64,000 nucleotides of DNA, from positions 1-64,000 of the forward strand of contig JBFLXY010000010.1 in the NCBI GenBank assembly GCA_040757055.1, given 5' to 3'. Made by a program: the position numbers and the translations under genes. Under the pieces are notes generated by a model. The model made no database searches. It had not been told where the DNA came from and saw only the letters and a program-made list of their open reading frames with translations. Of the stretch, positions 8,158 through 15,981 are shown one piece after another. The stretch comes from JAJZRJ01 sp040757055 (GTDB taxonomy: Bacteria; Desulfobacterota; Desulfobulbia; Desulfobulbales; Desulfurivibrionaceae). Each line of letters opens with the position of its first letter. Within the stretch, counting starts at the first letter, position 1.

Positions 8158-8418
8158 ATGAGTGACGAAATCAAAACCGCGCCGGCGGGCATCACTGCCA
8201 CCCGCACCCTGGACGCCAAGGGCCTGAGCTGCCCCATGCCGTTGCTGCGCACCAAGAAAGAGATGGACAAGATCAACTCCGGCGAGGTACTGGAGGTGCT
8301 GGGCACCGACCCGGGCTCCCGCAACGATCTGCCCGGCTGGTGCGCCCGTTCCGGCCACGAGTACCTCGGCGAGAAAGAGGACTCCGGCTTCATCCGCTTC
8401 TACATCAAGAAAAAATAA
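8158..8418 (+). CDS. tusA: TusA-family sulfurtransferase
   Basis: A small cytoplasmic sulfur carrier of 86 residues. The family motif LDAKGLSCPMPLL (18-30) has the persulfide-bearing Cys25 within CPxP. The ATG at 8158 has AAGGAGG 8 bases upstream, so the longer reading frame from 8140 is not used. It heads an operon with two DsrE-like proteins and a very short DsrH-like protein, and is divergent from a YeeE/YedE importer. Such sets relay sulfane sulfur in dissimilatory sulfur metabolism or tRNA thiolation; a dissimilatory role is inferred from the neighbours. Confidence 0.93.
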   Translation: MSDEIKTAPAGITATRTLDAKGLSCPMPLLRTKKEMDKINSGEVLEVLGTDPGSRNDLPGWCARSGHEYLGEKEDSGFIRFYIKKK

Positions 8419-8498
8419 GCGGTTTCGGTTCACAGAGTATCTGCCCGGCGCACCGCGCGGCATGCCCGGTGCGCCTTTCCTATCCACAGGAGGCTATC

Positions 8499-8813
8499 AT
8501 GGCTAAAAGTTTGGGTATTTTTGTCACCTCTCCCCAGAACATGCGGCACATCGTGGGGATATGCAAGGCTGCCAAGGCCAAGGGTTCCAAGGTCAAGGTC
8601 TTCTTCAGCTGGTACGGCGTCCATCTGACCAAGTGCCCCGCCTTCCCTGACCTGTGCAAGATGGTGGACGACGTTTCCATCTGCGTGGACAGCTACAAGA
8701 AGGCCGGCTACGATCCGGCCGACATCCCGCCGGGACTGACCAGCACCAAGATGGCGACCCAGGCGCAGCATGGCGATGTCATCGAAAACTACGAGTGCTA
8801 CCTGACTTTATAA
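8499..8813 (+). CDS. DsrE-family protein
   Basis: 104 residues with the DsrE/DsrF-like opening (KSLGIFVTSPQNMRHIVGIC), a beta strand followed by a helix as in this alpha/beta fold. Cysteines at 22, 46, 53 and 62 are candidates for sulfur binding. A strong AGGAGG lies 5 bases before the ATG at 8499. It follows tusA by 80 bases and precedes a second DsrE-like gene by 16. By family it would accept sulfur from TusA. Which of DsrE, TusD or a peroxiredoxin-like relative it matches best cannot be settled by eye. Confidence 0.75.
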   Translation: MAKSLGIFVTSPQNMRHIVGICKAAKAKGSKVKVFFSWYGVHLTKCPAFPDLCKMVDDVSICVDSYKKAGYDPADIPPGLTSTKMATQAQHGDVIENYECYLTL

Positions 8814-8829
8814 GACGAGGAGAGGAACC

Positions 8830-9144
8830 ATGTCCAAAAAATGCGCCTTTTTGATGGTGAACAGCGAATATACCCTGGACGGCATCCGTTCCGCCCTCGG
8901 TCTTGCCGTTGAGAACATGTATGCCAATGCCTACGTCATGTACAACGAGCTGCCGGAACTGAGCGACTACCACAAGGAAAACATCGACTGGCTCCGCGAC
9001 ATGGAGAGCGAGGTGTACAGCACCGTGGACGCCAACGTCGAGAACCACGGCATGGCCAAGATCACCCTGGAGGAGATCGGCCAGCAGCTGCGGGAAGCCG
9101 AATACATCATCCCCTACGGCATCATGCGTTCCGACAAAAGCTAA
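8830..9144 (+). CDS. second DsrE/DsrF-like protein
   Basis: 104 residues, opening with SKKCAFLMVNSEYTLDGIRSA, again the strand-helix start of the DsrE/F fold. Only one cysteine is visible (C5), and the region rich in Asp/Glu (about 42-65) is unlike its neighbour, so it may be the non-catalytic partner, as DsrF/TusC is. Ribosome site GAGGAGAGG. The order tusA, DsrE-like, DsrF-like, DsrH-like parallels dsrEFH/tusBCD. Confidence 0.7.
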   Translation: MSKKCAFLMVNSEYTLDGIRSALGLAVENMYANAYVMYNELPELSDYHKENIDWLRDMESEVYSTVDANVENHGMAKITLEEIGQQLREAEYIIPYGIMRSDKS

Positions 9145-9165
9145 GGACAACCAAGGAGTGCACCC

Positions 9166-9339
9166 ATGAAACTCTTGCATGTATATCGTTCCGAAGCGAA
9201 CGACGACGTTAAGAAACTGGTGGAGATCGTCTCAGAGGGCCGCGAGTGCCAAAGCTTCAGCCTGAACGTGGAGAGCCCGGACTACGACAAGCTGGTGGAC
9301 ATGGTCTTCGAGGCCGACCAGACCATCTGCTGGTGGTAA
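9166..9339 (+). CDS. 57-aa DsrH/TusB-like protein (candidate)
   Basis: A short gene with AAGGAG upstream, 21 bases after the second DsrE-like gene and just before a perfect terminator, so it is the last gene of the operon. The 57 residues begin MKLLHVYRSE, like the opening strand of TusB/DsrH (MLHTLNRS type), and end in TICWW, like the conserved carboxy-terminal Trp of that family. Cysteines are at 28 and 55. TusB/DsrH is normally about 95 residues, so this is a compact form missing the middle. Gene reality is well supported by operon position; family membership is tentative. Confidence 0.6.
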   Translation: MKLLHVYRSEANDDVKKLVEIVSEGRECQSFSLNVESPDYDKLVDMVFEADQTICWW

Positions 9340-9371
9340 GTCGCCTCGGTAACCGCCGAGTATAGAAGCTG

Positions 9372-9406
9372 AAAAGCCCCTGCCGGAATCCGGCAGGGGC
9401 TTTTTC
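9372..9406 (+). terminator. intrinsic terminator of the tusA operon
   Basis: AAGCCCCTGCCGG-aat-CCGGCAGGGGCTT, a 13-bp perfect stem with a 3-base loop, preceded by A and followed by TTTTTC. It lies about 35 bases after the stop of the 57-aa gene. Confidence 0.95.
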
Positions 9407-9421
9407 TTGTTGGTTTTTCCG

Positions 9422-9605
9422 CCCCGTTTCACGCAGCCGAGCACCGCAGAAAACGCCGAATAAGGAGTTTGAACTGTTTGAGGCGAAGCCGAGTTTTCAA
9501 ACTCCCGGCGTTTTCGAGGAGCGCAGGGGATCCGCCTTAGGCGGACAAGTGACCGGGTGCCCTTTCTTTTGGTTCGTTTTCTTTGGGCACGCAAAGAAAA
9601 TGAAC
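9422..9605 (-). repeat. dispersed repeat, partial inverted copy
   Basis: On the minus strand this matches the first 185 bases of the repeat at 2914, including the end hairpin (TTTTCTTTG/CAAAGAAAA, 9577-9600). It differs mainly in the middle, where a short GC-rich stem has changed. It starts immediately after the tusA-operon terminator. The rest of the longer copy (3100-3298) is absent here. Confidence 0.8.
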
Positions 9606-9611
9606 AAAAAA

Positions 9612-9944
9612 TTACGCCCGAATCCGCTCCTCGCTGAGCATGGTATCGAGAAAGCGCAGCAGGAACTCCCGCTGGGCCGGGGTGGCGTAGCTGATGCACG
9701 AGCAGTGCAGGTTGGACTCGCTGCGGACCAGGAGTTCGACGATCAGCCTGTTTTCGGCCAGTTCGACCCCGAAATAAAAGGGACCGCAGTCTTCATGGCC
9801 CTGCTGGGCCGCACCCCAGAGATCGGGCGGCAGTTCCAGCCAGAACATCCCTTCCACCGGACCCTGCTTCACCGTCCGCTTCAGGTAGCTCTCCAGATTA
9901 TCCCGCTCCTCGCGGCTCAACTCGTCGATCACAAACTGACGCAT
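9612..9944 (-). CDS. conserved hypothetical protein, 110 aa
   Basis: I do not recognise a function. The protein is 110 residues, acidic and soluble, with no signal peptide. It has one CSC motif (HCSCISYA, about 82-89) and a further Cys in HEDCGPF. The amino-terminal MRQFVIDELSREERDNLESYL looks like a helical start. I chose the ATG at 9944 (GGGAGGG upstream) rather than a longer frame from 9989. It is a single gene whose stop lies beside the repeat at 9605. Confidence 0.62.
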   Translation of the reverse strand: MRQFVIDELSREERDNLESYLKRTVKQGPVEGMFWLELPPDLWGAAQQGHEDCGPFYFGVELAENRLIVELLVRSESNLHCSCISYATPAQREFLLRFLDTMLSEERIRA

Positions 9945-10049
9945 GGAATCCCTCCCCCGGCCCACAGGCCGTTGCTGACGTCCGCCCAAAACTACCCAAA
10001 ATCCGCGCGGAAGACGAGGCTTTTTCTTCGCCCGCCCGCCATGAAAAAA

Positions 10050-10078
10050 TTGACATCCCCCGGCGCCATCGGTATCTT
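10050..10078 (+). promoter_or_regulatory. sigma-70-type promoter for the HIT gene
   Basis: TTGACA, 17 bases, TATCTT, ending 34 bases before the ATG of the HIT-family gene. Both hexamers are close to consensus. Confidence 0.65.
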
Positions 10079-10112
10079 TGCCCTATCCCACCAATCGAGG
10101 CGGAGGCAACGC

Positions 10113-10454
10113 ATGGCCAGCGACTGTATTTTCTGCAAGATCAGCAAGGGCGAGATTCCTGCCAAGAAACTCTACGAGGACGACGAACTGGTCGCCTTCT
10201 GGGACATCGCTCCTCAGGCGCCCACTCACTTCCTGGTCATTCCCAAGAAACACCTGAGCGGCCCGGCCGCCGCCACCCCGGCCGACGATGTGCTCATCGG
10301 CAAACTGCTCCGCAAGGGGGCGGAACTTGCTGCGACCAACGGCGCCGCCGATTTCCGCCTGGTGATGAACAACGGCCCCGAGGCCGGGCAGACCGTCTTC
10401 CACCTGCACGTGCACGTCCTGGGCGGCCGGTCCATGGCCTGGCCGCCGGGTTGA
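10113..10454 (+). CDS. hinT: HIT-family nucleotide-binding hydrolase
   Basis: 113 residues, the standard HINT length. The family motif HLHVHVLGG supplies the histidine triad (H97, H99, H101), and the amino-terminal CIFCKI (C5, C8) is the usual zinc-knuckle remnant. HINT proteins hydrolyse purine nucleoside phosphoramidates. GGAGG lies upstream of the ATG at 10113. It is followed 19 bases later by mobB on the same strand, with which it may share a transcript. Confidence 0.9.
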   Translation: MASDCIFCKISKGEIPAKKLYEDDELVAFWDIAPQAPTHFLVIPKKHLSGPAAATPADDVLIGKLLRKGAELAATNGAADFRLVMNNGPEAGQTVFHLHVHVLGGRSMAWPPG

Positions 10455-10473
10455 TCGGCGGGCACCACCGGCC

Positions 10474-11139
10474 ATGATGCCACCGATTGTCGCACTGGTC
10501 GGCCGACCCGACGGCGGCAAGACCACCCTGCTCGAACGGCTGATCCCGGAGCTGACCCGCCGCGGCTACCGGGTCGGCACCATCAAGCACCACATCCACG
10601 CCTTTGCCTTCGATACGCCGGGCAAGGACACCTGGCGCCACAAGCAGGCCGGGGCCGCCACCGTGCTCCTGGCCTCCCCCACCGGCCTGGGCCTGGTCTC
10701 CGACAGCGACCGCGACCTCCCCCCCGAAGAGCTGGCGCTCCGCTATTTCACCGAGGTGGATTTCATCCTCTGCGAAGGGTACAAGCAGACCGGCCTGCCC
10801 AAGATCGAGGTCTTCCGGCGGGAGGTGCATGAGGCGCCGCTTGATCGCGACGGAAGCTGGATCGCCTATGTGAGCGATGCCCCGCCCAATGCCGGCCTGC
10901 CCTGCTTTGCCCCGGCCGATGTGGCCGCGCTCGCCGACTTCCTGGTCGCCAGGTTCCTCACCGGCCGATCCCGCCCGCAGACGCGGCTCATTGCCGACGG
11001 CGTGGCCATCCCCCTCAACCGGTTTGTCGAAGATTTTCTCCGCAGGTCCGTAGCCGGCATGGTTTCCTCGCTGCGCGGCTGCGAGCAGGTCAAACGCCTC
11101 ACCCTCACCATCGACCTCGAACCGCCCGCCGAGGACTGA
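10474..11139 (+). CDS. mobB: MobB-type molybdopterin-guanine GTPase with extension
   Basis: 221 residues. Residues 1-160 match MobB: a P-loop (GRPDGGKTT, 10-18), YRVGTIKHH and FILCEGYKQTGLPKIEVFR. MobB assists MobA in attaching GMP to molybdopterin for formate dehydrogenase, DMSO-reductase-type and related enzymes. The last 50 residues (from about RLIADGVAIPLNRFVEDFL) are an extra helical segment not in E. coli MobB. It ends 2 bases before the MobA-MoeA fusion, so both belong to one molybdenum-cofactor operon. Confidence 0.88.
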   Translation: MMPPIVALVGRPDGGKTTLLERLIPELTRRGYRVGTIKHHIHAFAFDTPGKDTWRHKQAGAATVLLASPTGLGLVSDSDRDLPPEELALRYFTEVDFILCEGYKQTGLPKIEVFRREVHEAPLDRDGSWIAYVSDAPPNAGLPCFAPADVAALADFLVARFLTGRSRPQTRLIADGVAIPLNRFVEDFLRRSVAGMVSSLRGCEQVKRLTLTIDLEPPAED

Positions 11140-11141
11140 CC

Positions 11142-12950
11142 ATGGCGGAGGCTCCCAAGCTCACCGGCTTCACCGGGGTGATCCTGGCCGGCGGCGCCAG
11201 CTCCCGCTTCGGCAGCAACAAGGCACTGGCGCCCTGCCACGGCAAACCGCTCATCGCGCAGGTTGCCGCCGTGCTCACCGACCTGTTCCCCCAACGGCTG
11301 CTGGTGACCAACACCCCGGCGACCTACCTCTTTCTCGACTGGCCCATGACGGACGACGTTTACCGTCATGCCGGACCGCTGGCCGGCATCCACGCGGCGC
11401 TCTCCACCATCGCCACGGAACGGGCCATGGTTGTCGCCTGCGACATGCCGCACCTGAATGCCCCGCTCATCCGTTTCCTTTGCAGCCAGAGCGCTGAGTG
11501 GGATGTGGTGCTGCCCAGGCTGGCCAGCGGTCTGGAACCGCTGCACGCGGTATACAGCAAGCGCTGCCTGCCGGTGATCGAGCGTCACCTGAACCGGAAC
11601 CAGCGCAAGATCGGACAGCTCTTTGCCGACCTCAATGTCCGCGAAGTCGGCGAACACGAACTCCTGGCCGTGGTGCCGGACCTCACCCCCTTCCATAACG
11701 TCAACCGGCCGGAAGACCTGCGCGACCAACCGCGCCCGCGGCAATCCTCCCGCCCCCTGACCCTCCCTGCAGCCCAGAAGCTGCTCCGCGGCCTGATCCC
11801 CCAAACCGCCGTCGAGGAAATCCCTCTGGCCGAGGCGCAAGGGCGGATTCCCGCCGTCCCGGTCCGGGCGCTGCGCCCGGTGCCCGCCTTTTGCCAATCG
11901 ACCCGCGACGGTTTTGCCGTCCGCAGCCGCGATCTTCGCCACGCCTCCATCGCCAGCCCGGTGACGCTGACACTCCGCGGCGAGGTCGCAGCCGGCGCCA
12001 TCGCCCCCCACCGGCTCGCTCCCGGTGAAACGCTGCGGATCATGACCGGCGCCCCGCTGCCTGCCGGGGCCGATGCGGTGGTGCCCTTCGAGGAAACCCG
12101 GGATGGCGGCGACGTCATCCGCCTCACCAGCCCGGTACCGCGCCATGCCAACTTCCGCCGGCCGGGCACCGACTGCCGTTTCCATCAGGTCATCATCAGG
12201 GCGGGCCAGCCCATTGCTCCCTACGATCTGGCCCGGCTCGCCACCGCCGGCGTGGAGCACCTGCCGGCCCATGCCGCCCCGCGGGTGGGGTTCCTTTGCA
12301 CCGGCAGCGAACTGGCCGATGACGCCGCCAGCCTCCGGCCCGGCCAGCTGATAAGCGGCAACCGCCCCCTGCTGCGGGCGCTGCTCCGGCAAAGCGGCGC
12401 CGAATCCGTGGACCTCGGCACCGTAAAGGACACGGCGGAGGCCATCTCCGGCGCCTTGGCGGATGCCCAGGCGCAACGCCTCGCCCTCTGCATCACCACC
12501 GGCGGCATGGGTCCGGGCAAATACGATCTGGTCCAGCACGCCCTGGGGCGGCTCGGAGGCCAGATCCTCTATCGCAGCCTCAAAGTGCGGCCCGGCAAGG
12601 CCACCCTGGCCGCCATGCTGGACGGCCTGCTGGTCATTGCCCTGCCCGGCCCGCCACCGGCGGTCCATCTGCTCTTCCACGAGCTGATCGCCCCCCTCAT
12701 CCGCCAGGCGCAGGGCAACCGGCATCCCCTCCCCAAAGCCATCCGCGCCACCCTCGCCGAAACGGTTCATGTCCGGCAAAGCGGCGTGCTCCACCTCAAG
12801 GAGGCGGTTCTTTACCCCCGCCAGCGCGCCCTCTTCGCCCGCCTGCCCCGCCAAGGCGAATCGCCCAATGCCATCCTGCTGGTGCCGGCCGACCGCACCG
12901 CCCTCAAGGCCGGCGAATCCGCCCTTCTCCACCCCTTTTCAGAAATCTGA
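11142..12950 (+). CDS. MobA-MoeA fusion protein
   Basis: 602 residues joining two consecutive molybdenum-cofactor enzymes. Residues 1-200 are MobA (LAGGASSRFGSNKAL at 15-29, CDMPHL near 106), the guanylyltransferase making the dinucleotide cofactor. Residues about 205-590 are MoeA, which inserts molybdate: STRDGFAV, GAPLPAGADAVVPFEET, and TTGGMGPGKYDLV near 453, where other MoeA proteins have GGVSxGxYD. Most bacteria encode these separately. It sits 2 bases after mobB. The fused order puts the later step first, so the chain may work as a scaffold. Confidence 0.88.
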   Translation: MAEAPKLTGFTGVILAGGASSRFGSNKALAPCHGKPLIAQVAAVLTDLFPQRLLVTNTPATYLFLDWPMTDDVYRHAGPLAGIHAALSTIATERAMVVACDMPHLNAPLIRFLCSQSAEWDVVLPRLASGLEPLHAVYSKRCLPVIERHLNRNQRKIGQLFADLNVREVGEHELLAVVPDLTPFHNVNRPEDLRDQPRPRQSSRPLTLPAAQKLLRGLIPQTAVEEIPLAEAQGRIPAVPVRALRPVPAFCQSTRDGFAVRSRDLRHASIASPVTLTLRGEVAAGAIAPHRLAPGETLRIMTGAPLPAGADAVVPFEETRDGGDVIRLTSPVPRHANFRRPGTDCRFHQVIIRAGQPIAPYDLARLATAGVEHLPAHAAPRVGFLCTGSELADDAASLRPGQLISGNRPLLRALLRQSGAESVDLGTVKDTAEAISGALADAQAQRLALCITTGGMGPGKYDLVQHALGRLGGQILYRSLKVRPGKATLAAMLDGLLVIALPGPPPAVHLLFHELIAPLIRQAQGNRHPLPKAIRATLAETVHVRQSGVLHLKEAVLYPRQRALFARLPRQGESPNAILLVPADRTALKAGESALLHPFSEI

Positions 12951-12996
12951 AGCCGCACTTTTTTCACCCGCCAGCCCGGTGCCGCCGGCCTTCTCC

Positions 12997-13025
12997 TTGC
13001 GTTCTCCTCCTCGCCATGCTACAAG
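12997..13025 (+). promoter_or_regulatory. sigma-70-type promoter for serS
   Basis: TTGCGT, 17 bases, TACAAG, about 60 bases before the serS ATG. It lies in the short gap after the MobA-MoeA gene. Confidence 0.5.
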
Positions 13026-13085
13026 GACGATACCAACCAGTCAGAATTGCAGGATTTTTTCTCCACAACGCGCGAAGGTTTCCCC

Positions 13086-14357
13086 ATGCACGAACTCCGC
13101 TTCATCCGCGACCACATCGACCAGGTGAAGGAAAAATGCCGGCTGCGCGGCATGGACCTTGCTCCGCTTGACCGCTTTGTCTCCCTCGACCAAAACCGCC
13201 GCGGCCTGCTGGTGGAGGTGGAAGGGCTGCGCAACCAGCGCAGGACCCAGTCCCAGGAGGTGGGGGCACTCAAAAAGGCAGGCAAGGACGCCGAGGCAGA
13301 GACCATCATGGCCGCCACCCGCGCCATGGGCGATCGGATCAAGGAACTGGAAGAGAAGCTGGTGGAGGTGGATGCAAGGCTCAGCGACATCGTGATGTCC
13401 ATCCCCAACCTTTGCCACGATGCGGTGCCGCAGGGAACCAGCGACGCGGACAACGTGGAGATGAAGCGCTGGGGCACGGTGCCGCGGTTCGACTTCACCC
13501 CCAGGGCGCATTGGGAACTGGGCGAGGCGGACGGGACCCTCGATTTCGAGCGGGCCGCCAAGATCGCCGGCACCCGCTTCGCCATCCTGAAGGGCTTTGC
13601 CTCGCGGCTGGAACGGGCCCTGATCAACTTCATGCTCGATCTCCACACCGAAAAGCACGGCTACACCGAGGTGCTGCCGCCCTTCCTGGTGAACACCGCC
13701 TCCATGACCGCCACCGGCCAGCTGCCCAAATTCGCGGCAGACCTCTTTCGCGCCGAGGGATGGGACTTCTGGCTGATCCCCACCGCCGAGGTGCCGGTGA
13801 CCAACATCCACCGCGACGAGACGCTGGGCGAGAAAGAGCTGCCCATCAAGTACTGCGCCTACACCCCCTGTTTCCGTTCCGAGGCCGGCTCCTACGGCAA
13901 GGACACCAAGGGGCTCATCCGCCAGCACCAGTTCGACAAGGTGGAGCTGGTCAAGTTCACCACCCCCGGGAGTTCCGACGCCGAACTCGCCACCCTGCTG
14001 GCCGACGCCGAGGAGGTGCTCCAGCTGCTGGAACTGCCCTACCGGGTGGTGGCGCTCTGCGCAGGCGACCTCGGCTTCTCCTCGCGCCAGACCTTCGACA
14101 TCGAGGTCTGGATGCCGGCCCAGAACAAATACCGGGAGATTTCCTCCTGCTCCAATTTCGGGGAGTTCCAGGCGCGACGCGGCGGGATCCGTTACCGGCC
14201 CGAGGGGCAGAACAGGAGCGCCCTGGTCCACACCCTGAACGGCAGCGGCCTGGCAGTGGGGCGGACACTGGCCGCCATCTACGAAAACCACCAGCAGGCC
14301 GACGGCACCATCAAGCTGCCCAGGGTGCTCATGCCCTATTTTGAGAAGCGATTTTAA
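13086..14357 (+). CDS. serS: serine--tRNA ligase
   Basis: A class II aminoacyl-tRNA synthetase of 423 residues, standard length. The amino-terminal helical hairpin that grips tRNA-Ser spans about 1-110. Motif 2 is FRSEAGSYGKDTKGLIRQHQF, near 259. EISSCSNFGEFQARR near 348 and the motif 3 segment GSGLAVGRTLAA near 383 are intact. The ATG at 13086 starts MHELRFIRDH, as the family does; the 13 residues upstream in frame are not part of it. Confidence 0.97.
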   Translation: MHELRFIRDHIDQVKEKCRLRGMDLAPLDRFVSLDQNRRGLLVEVEGLRNQRRTQSQEVGALKKAGKDAEAETIMAATRAMGDRIKELEEKLVEVDARLSDIVMSIPNLCHDAVPQGTSDADNVEMKRWGTVPRFDFTPRAHWELGEADGTLDFERAAKIAGTRFAILKGFASRLERALINFMLDLHTEKHGYTEVLPPFLVNTASMTATGQLPKFAADLFRAEGWDFWLIPTAEVPVTNIHRDETLGEKELPIKYCAYTPCFRSEAGSYGKDTKGLIRQHQFDKVELVKFTTPGSSDAELATLLADAEEVLQLLELPYRVVALCAGDLGFSSRQTFDIEVWMPAQNKYREISSCSNFGEFQARRGGIRYRPEGQNRSALVHTLNGSGLAVGRTLAAIYENHQQADGTIKLPRVLMPYFEKRF

Positions 14358-14360
14358 GGG

Positions 14361-14470
14361 AAGGCAAAAAGAGAAAGGGCAAAAGGCAAAAAGAGCGGAA
14401 AGACTGGATCAGAAAAGGAACAAGGTGCGCGCCACTTTTGCCTTTTGACTTTCTCCTTTTGCCTTGCCTT
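14361..14470. terminator. long A/T inverted repeat between convergent genes
   Basis: A purine-rich arm (14361-14391, AAGGCAAAAAGAGAAAGG type) is mirrored by a pyrimidine-rich arm (14436-14470) with about 85 percent pairing and a loop of some 45 bases. It separates convergent serS and the diguanylate cyclase gene and would serve transcripts from both sides. Confidence 0.55.
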
Positions 14471-15875
14471 ACTGAAACACCACCCGGTTCTTGCCGCCCT
14501 GCTTGGCTGCGTACATGTTCTGGTCGGCCCGCTCCAGCAGCTCCTCCTTCTTCTCGTCGGGCCGGTACTCGGCAATCCCCACGCTCACCGTCTTGTGCAC
14601 CACCTGGTCCGGGACCGGCAGGAAGACCTCTTCGGCAAAGCGCGCCCTGATCCGCTCCGCCACCACCAGAGCGTCCTTGCCGCTGGTGTTGGGCAGGATC
14701 ACGGTGAACTCCTCGCCGCCATAGCGGCAGCCCAGGTCGTTCAGGCGGATCGACTCGGCGACAATCCTGCCAAGCCGCGCCAGCACCCGGTCGCCATCGG
14801 CGTGGCCGTAGGTATCGTTGTGGTGCTTGAAATTGTCGATGTCCATCAGCAGCAGCGACAGCGGCAGATGGTAACGTTTGGCCCGTTCCGTTTCAAGCTC
14901 CAGATGGTGATTGAAATGGCGCTTGTTGAAGAGCCGGGTCAATTCATCCACAATGCTCAGTTCCTTGTAGCGCTGCTCGCTCTCCTGCAGCGCCTTCTCC
15001 GCCTTGACCCGGGCGGTGATGTCGGTGATGTGTTCGACAATGCCGATAAAATCCCCGGCCGGCCCGCGGAAAGGTGTGGAGATGATGTGGTAATGGACCG
15101 TGCTGCCGTCCGGCGCCAGCGCCTCGACCTCGCTCTCGCAACGGCCACCGCCCTGGCGGACCTTCTGCAGCGGGCAGTCGGGGGAGTTGCACATGACCGA
15201 GGGGAAGATATCGTAGCATTTGCCGGTCCTGGCGTCCTCGGCGGAGACTCCGGCCATCTGCAGGAAGGCCTCGTTGTGGCGCAGGATGTTGTACTGGCTG
15301 TCGATGAGGAGGATGCCGCCGGCCACGGTTTTGAAGATCTGCTTGATTTCGATGTAGGCCTGCTCGGCCTCCATGGCCAGCGCGTTGGCGCGGGAAAGCG
15401 CCTCCTCCATCTGCTCGTTCAGGTTCTCCAGCTCTGCCCGGTAATCCGCTTCCCGCCGATCCTGTTCCTCCAGCTGCAACAGGTCCTCGACGCCCTTGCG
15501 GGCGGCGGAGAGCCAGGCCGCGAAGAACTCGCGCCTGATGGGCTTGACCATGTAGTAGGTGACCCCGGCCTTGAGGGCCTCTTCGAAATCCTGGGGCCGC
15601 TCCTGCACCGTGGTCATGAGGATGGTGATGAATCGTCCTTTTGCGGACTCGCGGATCTTTTTGCAGAGGGTGACGCCGTCCATGCCGGCGAGCAGCCAGT
15701 CAAGGACGACCAGACGTGGGGTTTCGGCTTCGAAATAGCGCCAGCCCGACTCGGCATCGGCGCAGACGGCAACGCTGTAGCCGGCACGTTCCGCCACCGA
15801 GGAGAGGATCTTCTGGGCGACCGGGTCATCCTCCACGATGAGGAGTTTGCGCGTGCCGTCTGCTTGGGGGGCCAT
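14469..15875 (-). CDS. receiver-PAS-GGDEF diguanylate cyclase
   Basis: 468 residues. A receiver (IVEDD, phosphoacceptor in LVVLDWLLAGMDG, KPI) comes first, then a coiled coil (about 125-170), a PAS domain with its conserved D-I-T-ARVKAEKAL exit helix, and a GGDEF domain. The active-site loop reads YGGEEF (about 384-389), so cyclic-di-GMP synthesis is expected. The inhibitory site RxxD (RLND, 10 residues upstream) is present, so product feedback is likely. The start at 15875 (MAPQADG) is preferred over a 33-residue-longer frame because the receiver begins here. It may influence the type IV pili encoded at 39-52 kb, but nothing in the sequence links them. Confidence 0.9.
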   Translation of the reverse strand: MAPQADGTRKLLIVEDDPVAQKILSSVAERAGYSVAVCADAESGWRYFEAETPRLVVLDWLLAGMDGVTLCKKIRESAKGRFITILMTTVQERPQDFEEALKAGVTYYMVKPIRREFFAAWLSAARKGVEDLLQLEEQDRREADYRAELENLNEQMEEALSRANALAMEAEQAYIEIKQIFKTVAGGILLIDSQYNILRHNEAFLQMAGVSAEDARTGKCYDIFPSVMCNSPDCPLQKVRQGGGRCESEVEALAPDGSTVHYHIISTPFRGPAGDFIGIVEHITDITARVKAEKALQESEQRYKELSIVDELTRLFNKRHFNHHLELETERAKRYHLPLSLLLMDIDNFKHHNDTYGHADGDRVLARLGRIVAESIRLNDLGCRYGGEEFTVILPNTSGKDALVVAERIRARFAEEVFLPVPDQVVHKTVSVGIAEYRPDEKKEELLERADQNMYAAKQGGKNRVVFQ

Positions 15876-15981
15876 GCCTGCCGGAAGGGTGAAGGGTTGG
15901 GCCGGCCGCGGAAGCCGCAGCCGACCATCGCAGTTCCATTCAGTATAGCAGGGCGGCACGCGGCAATTCAAAAAAAATCGT

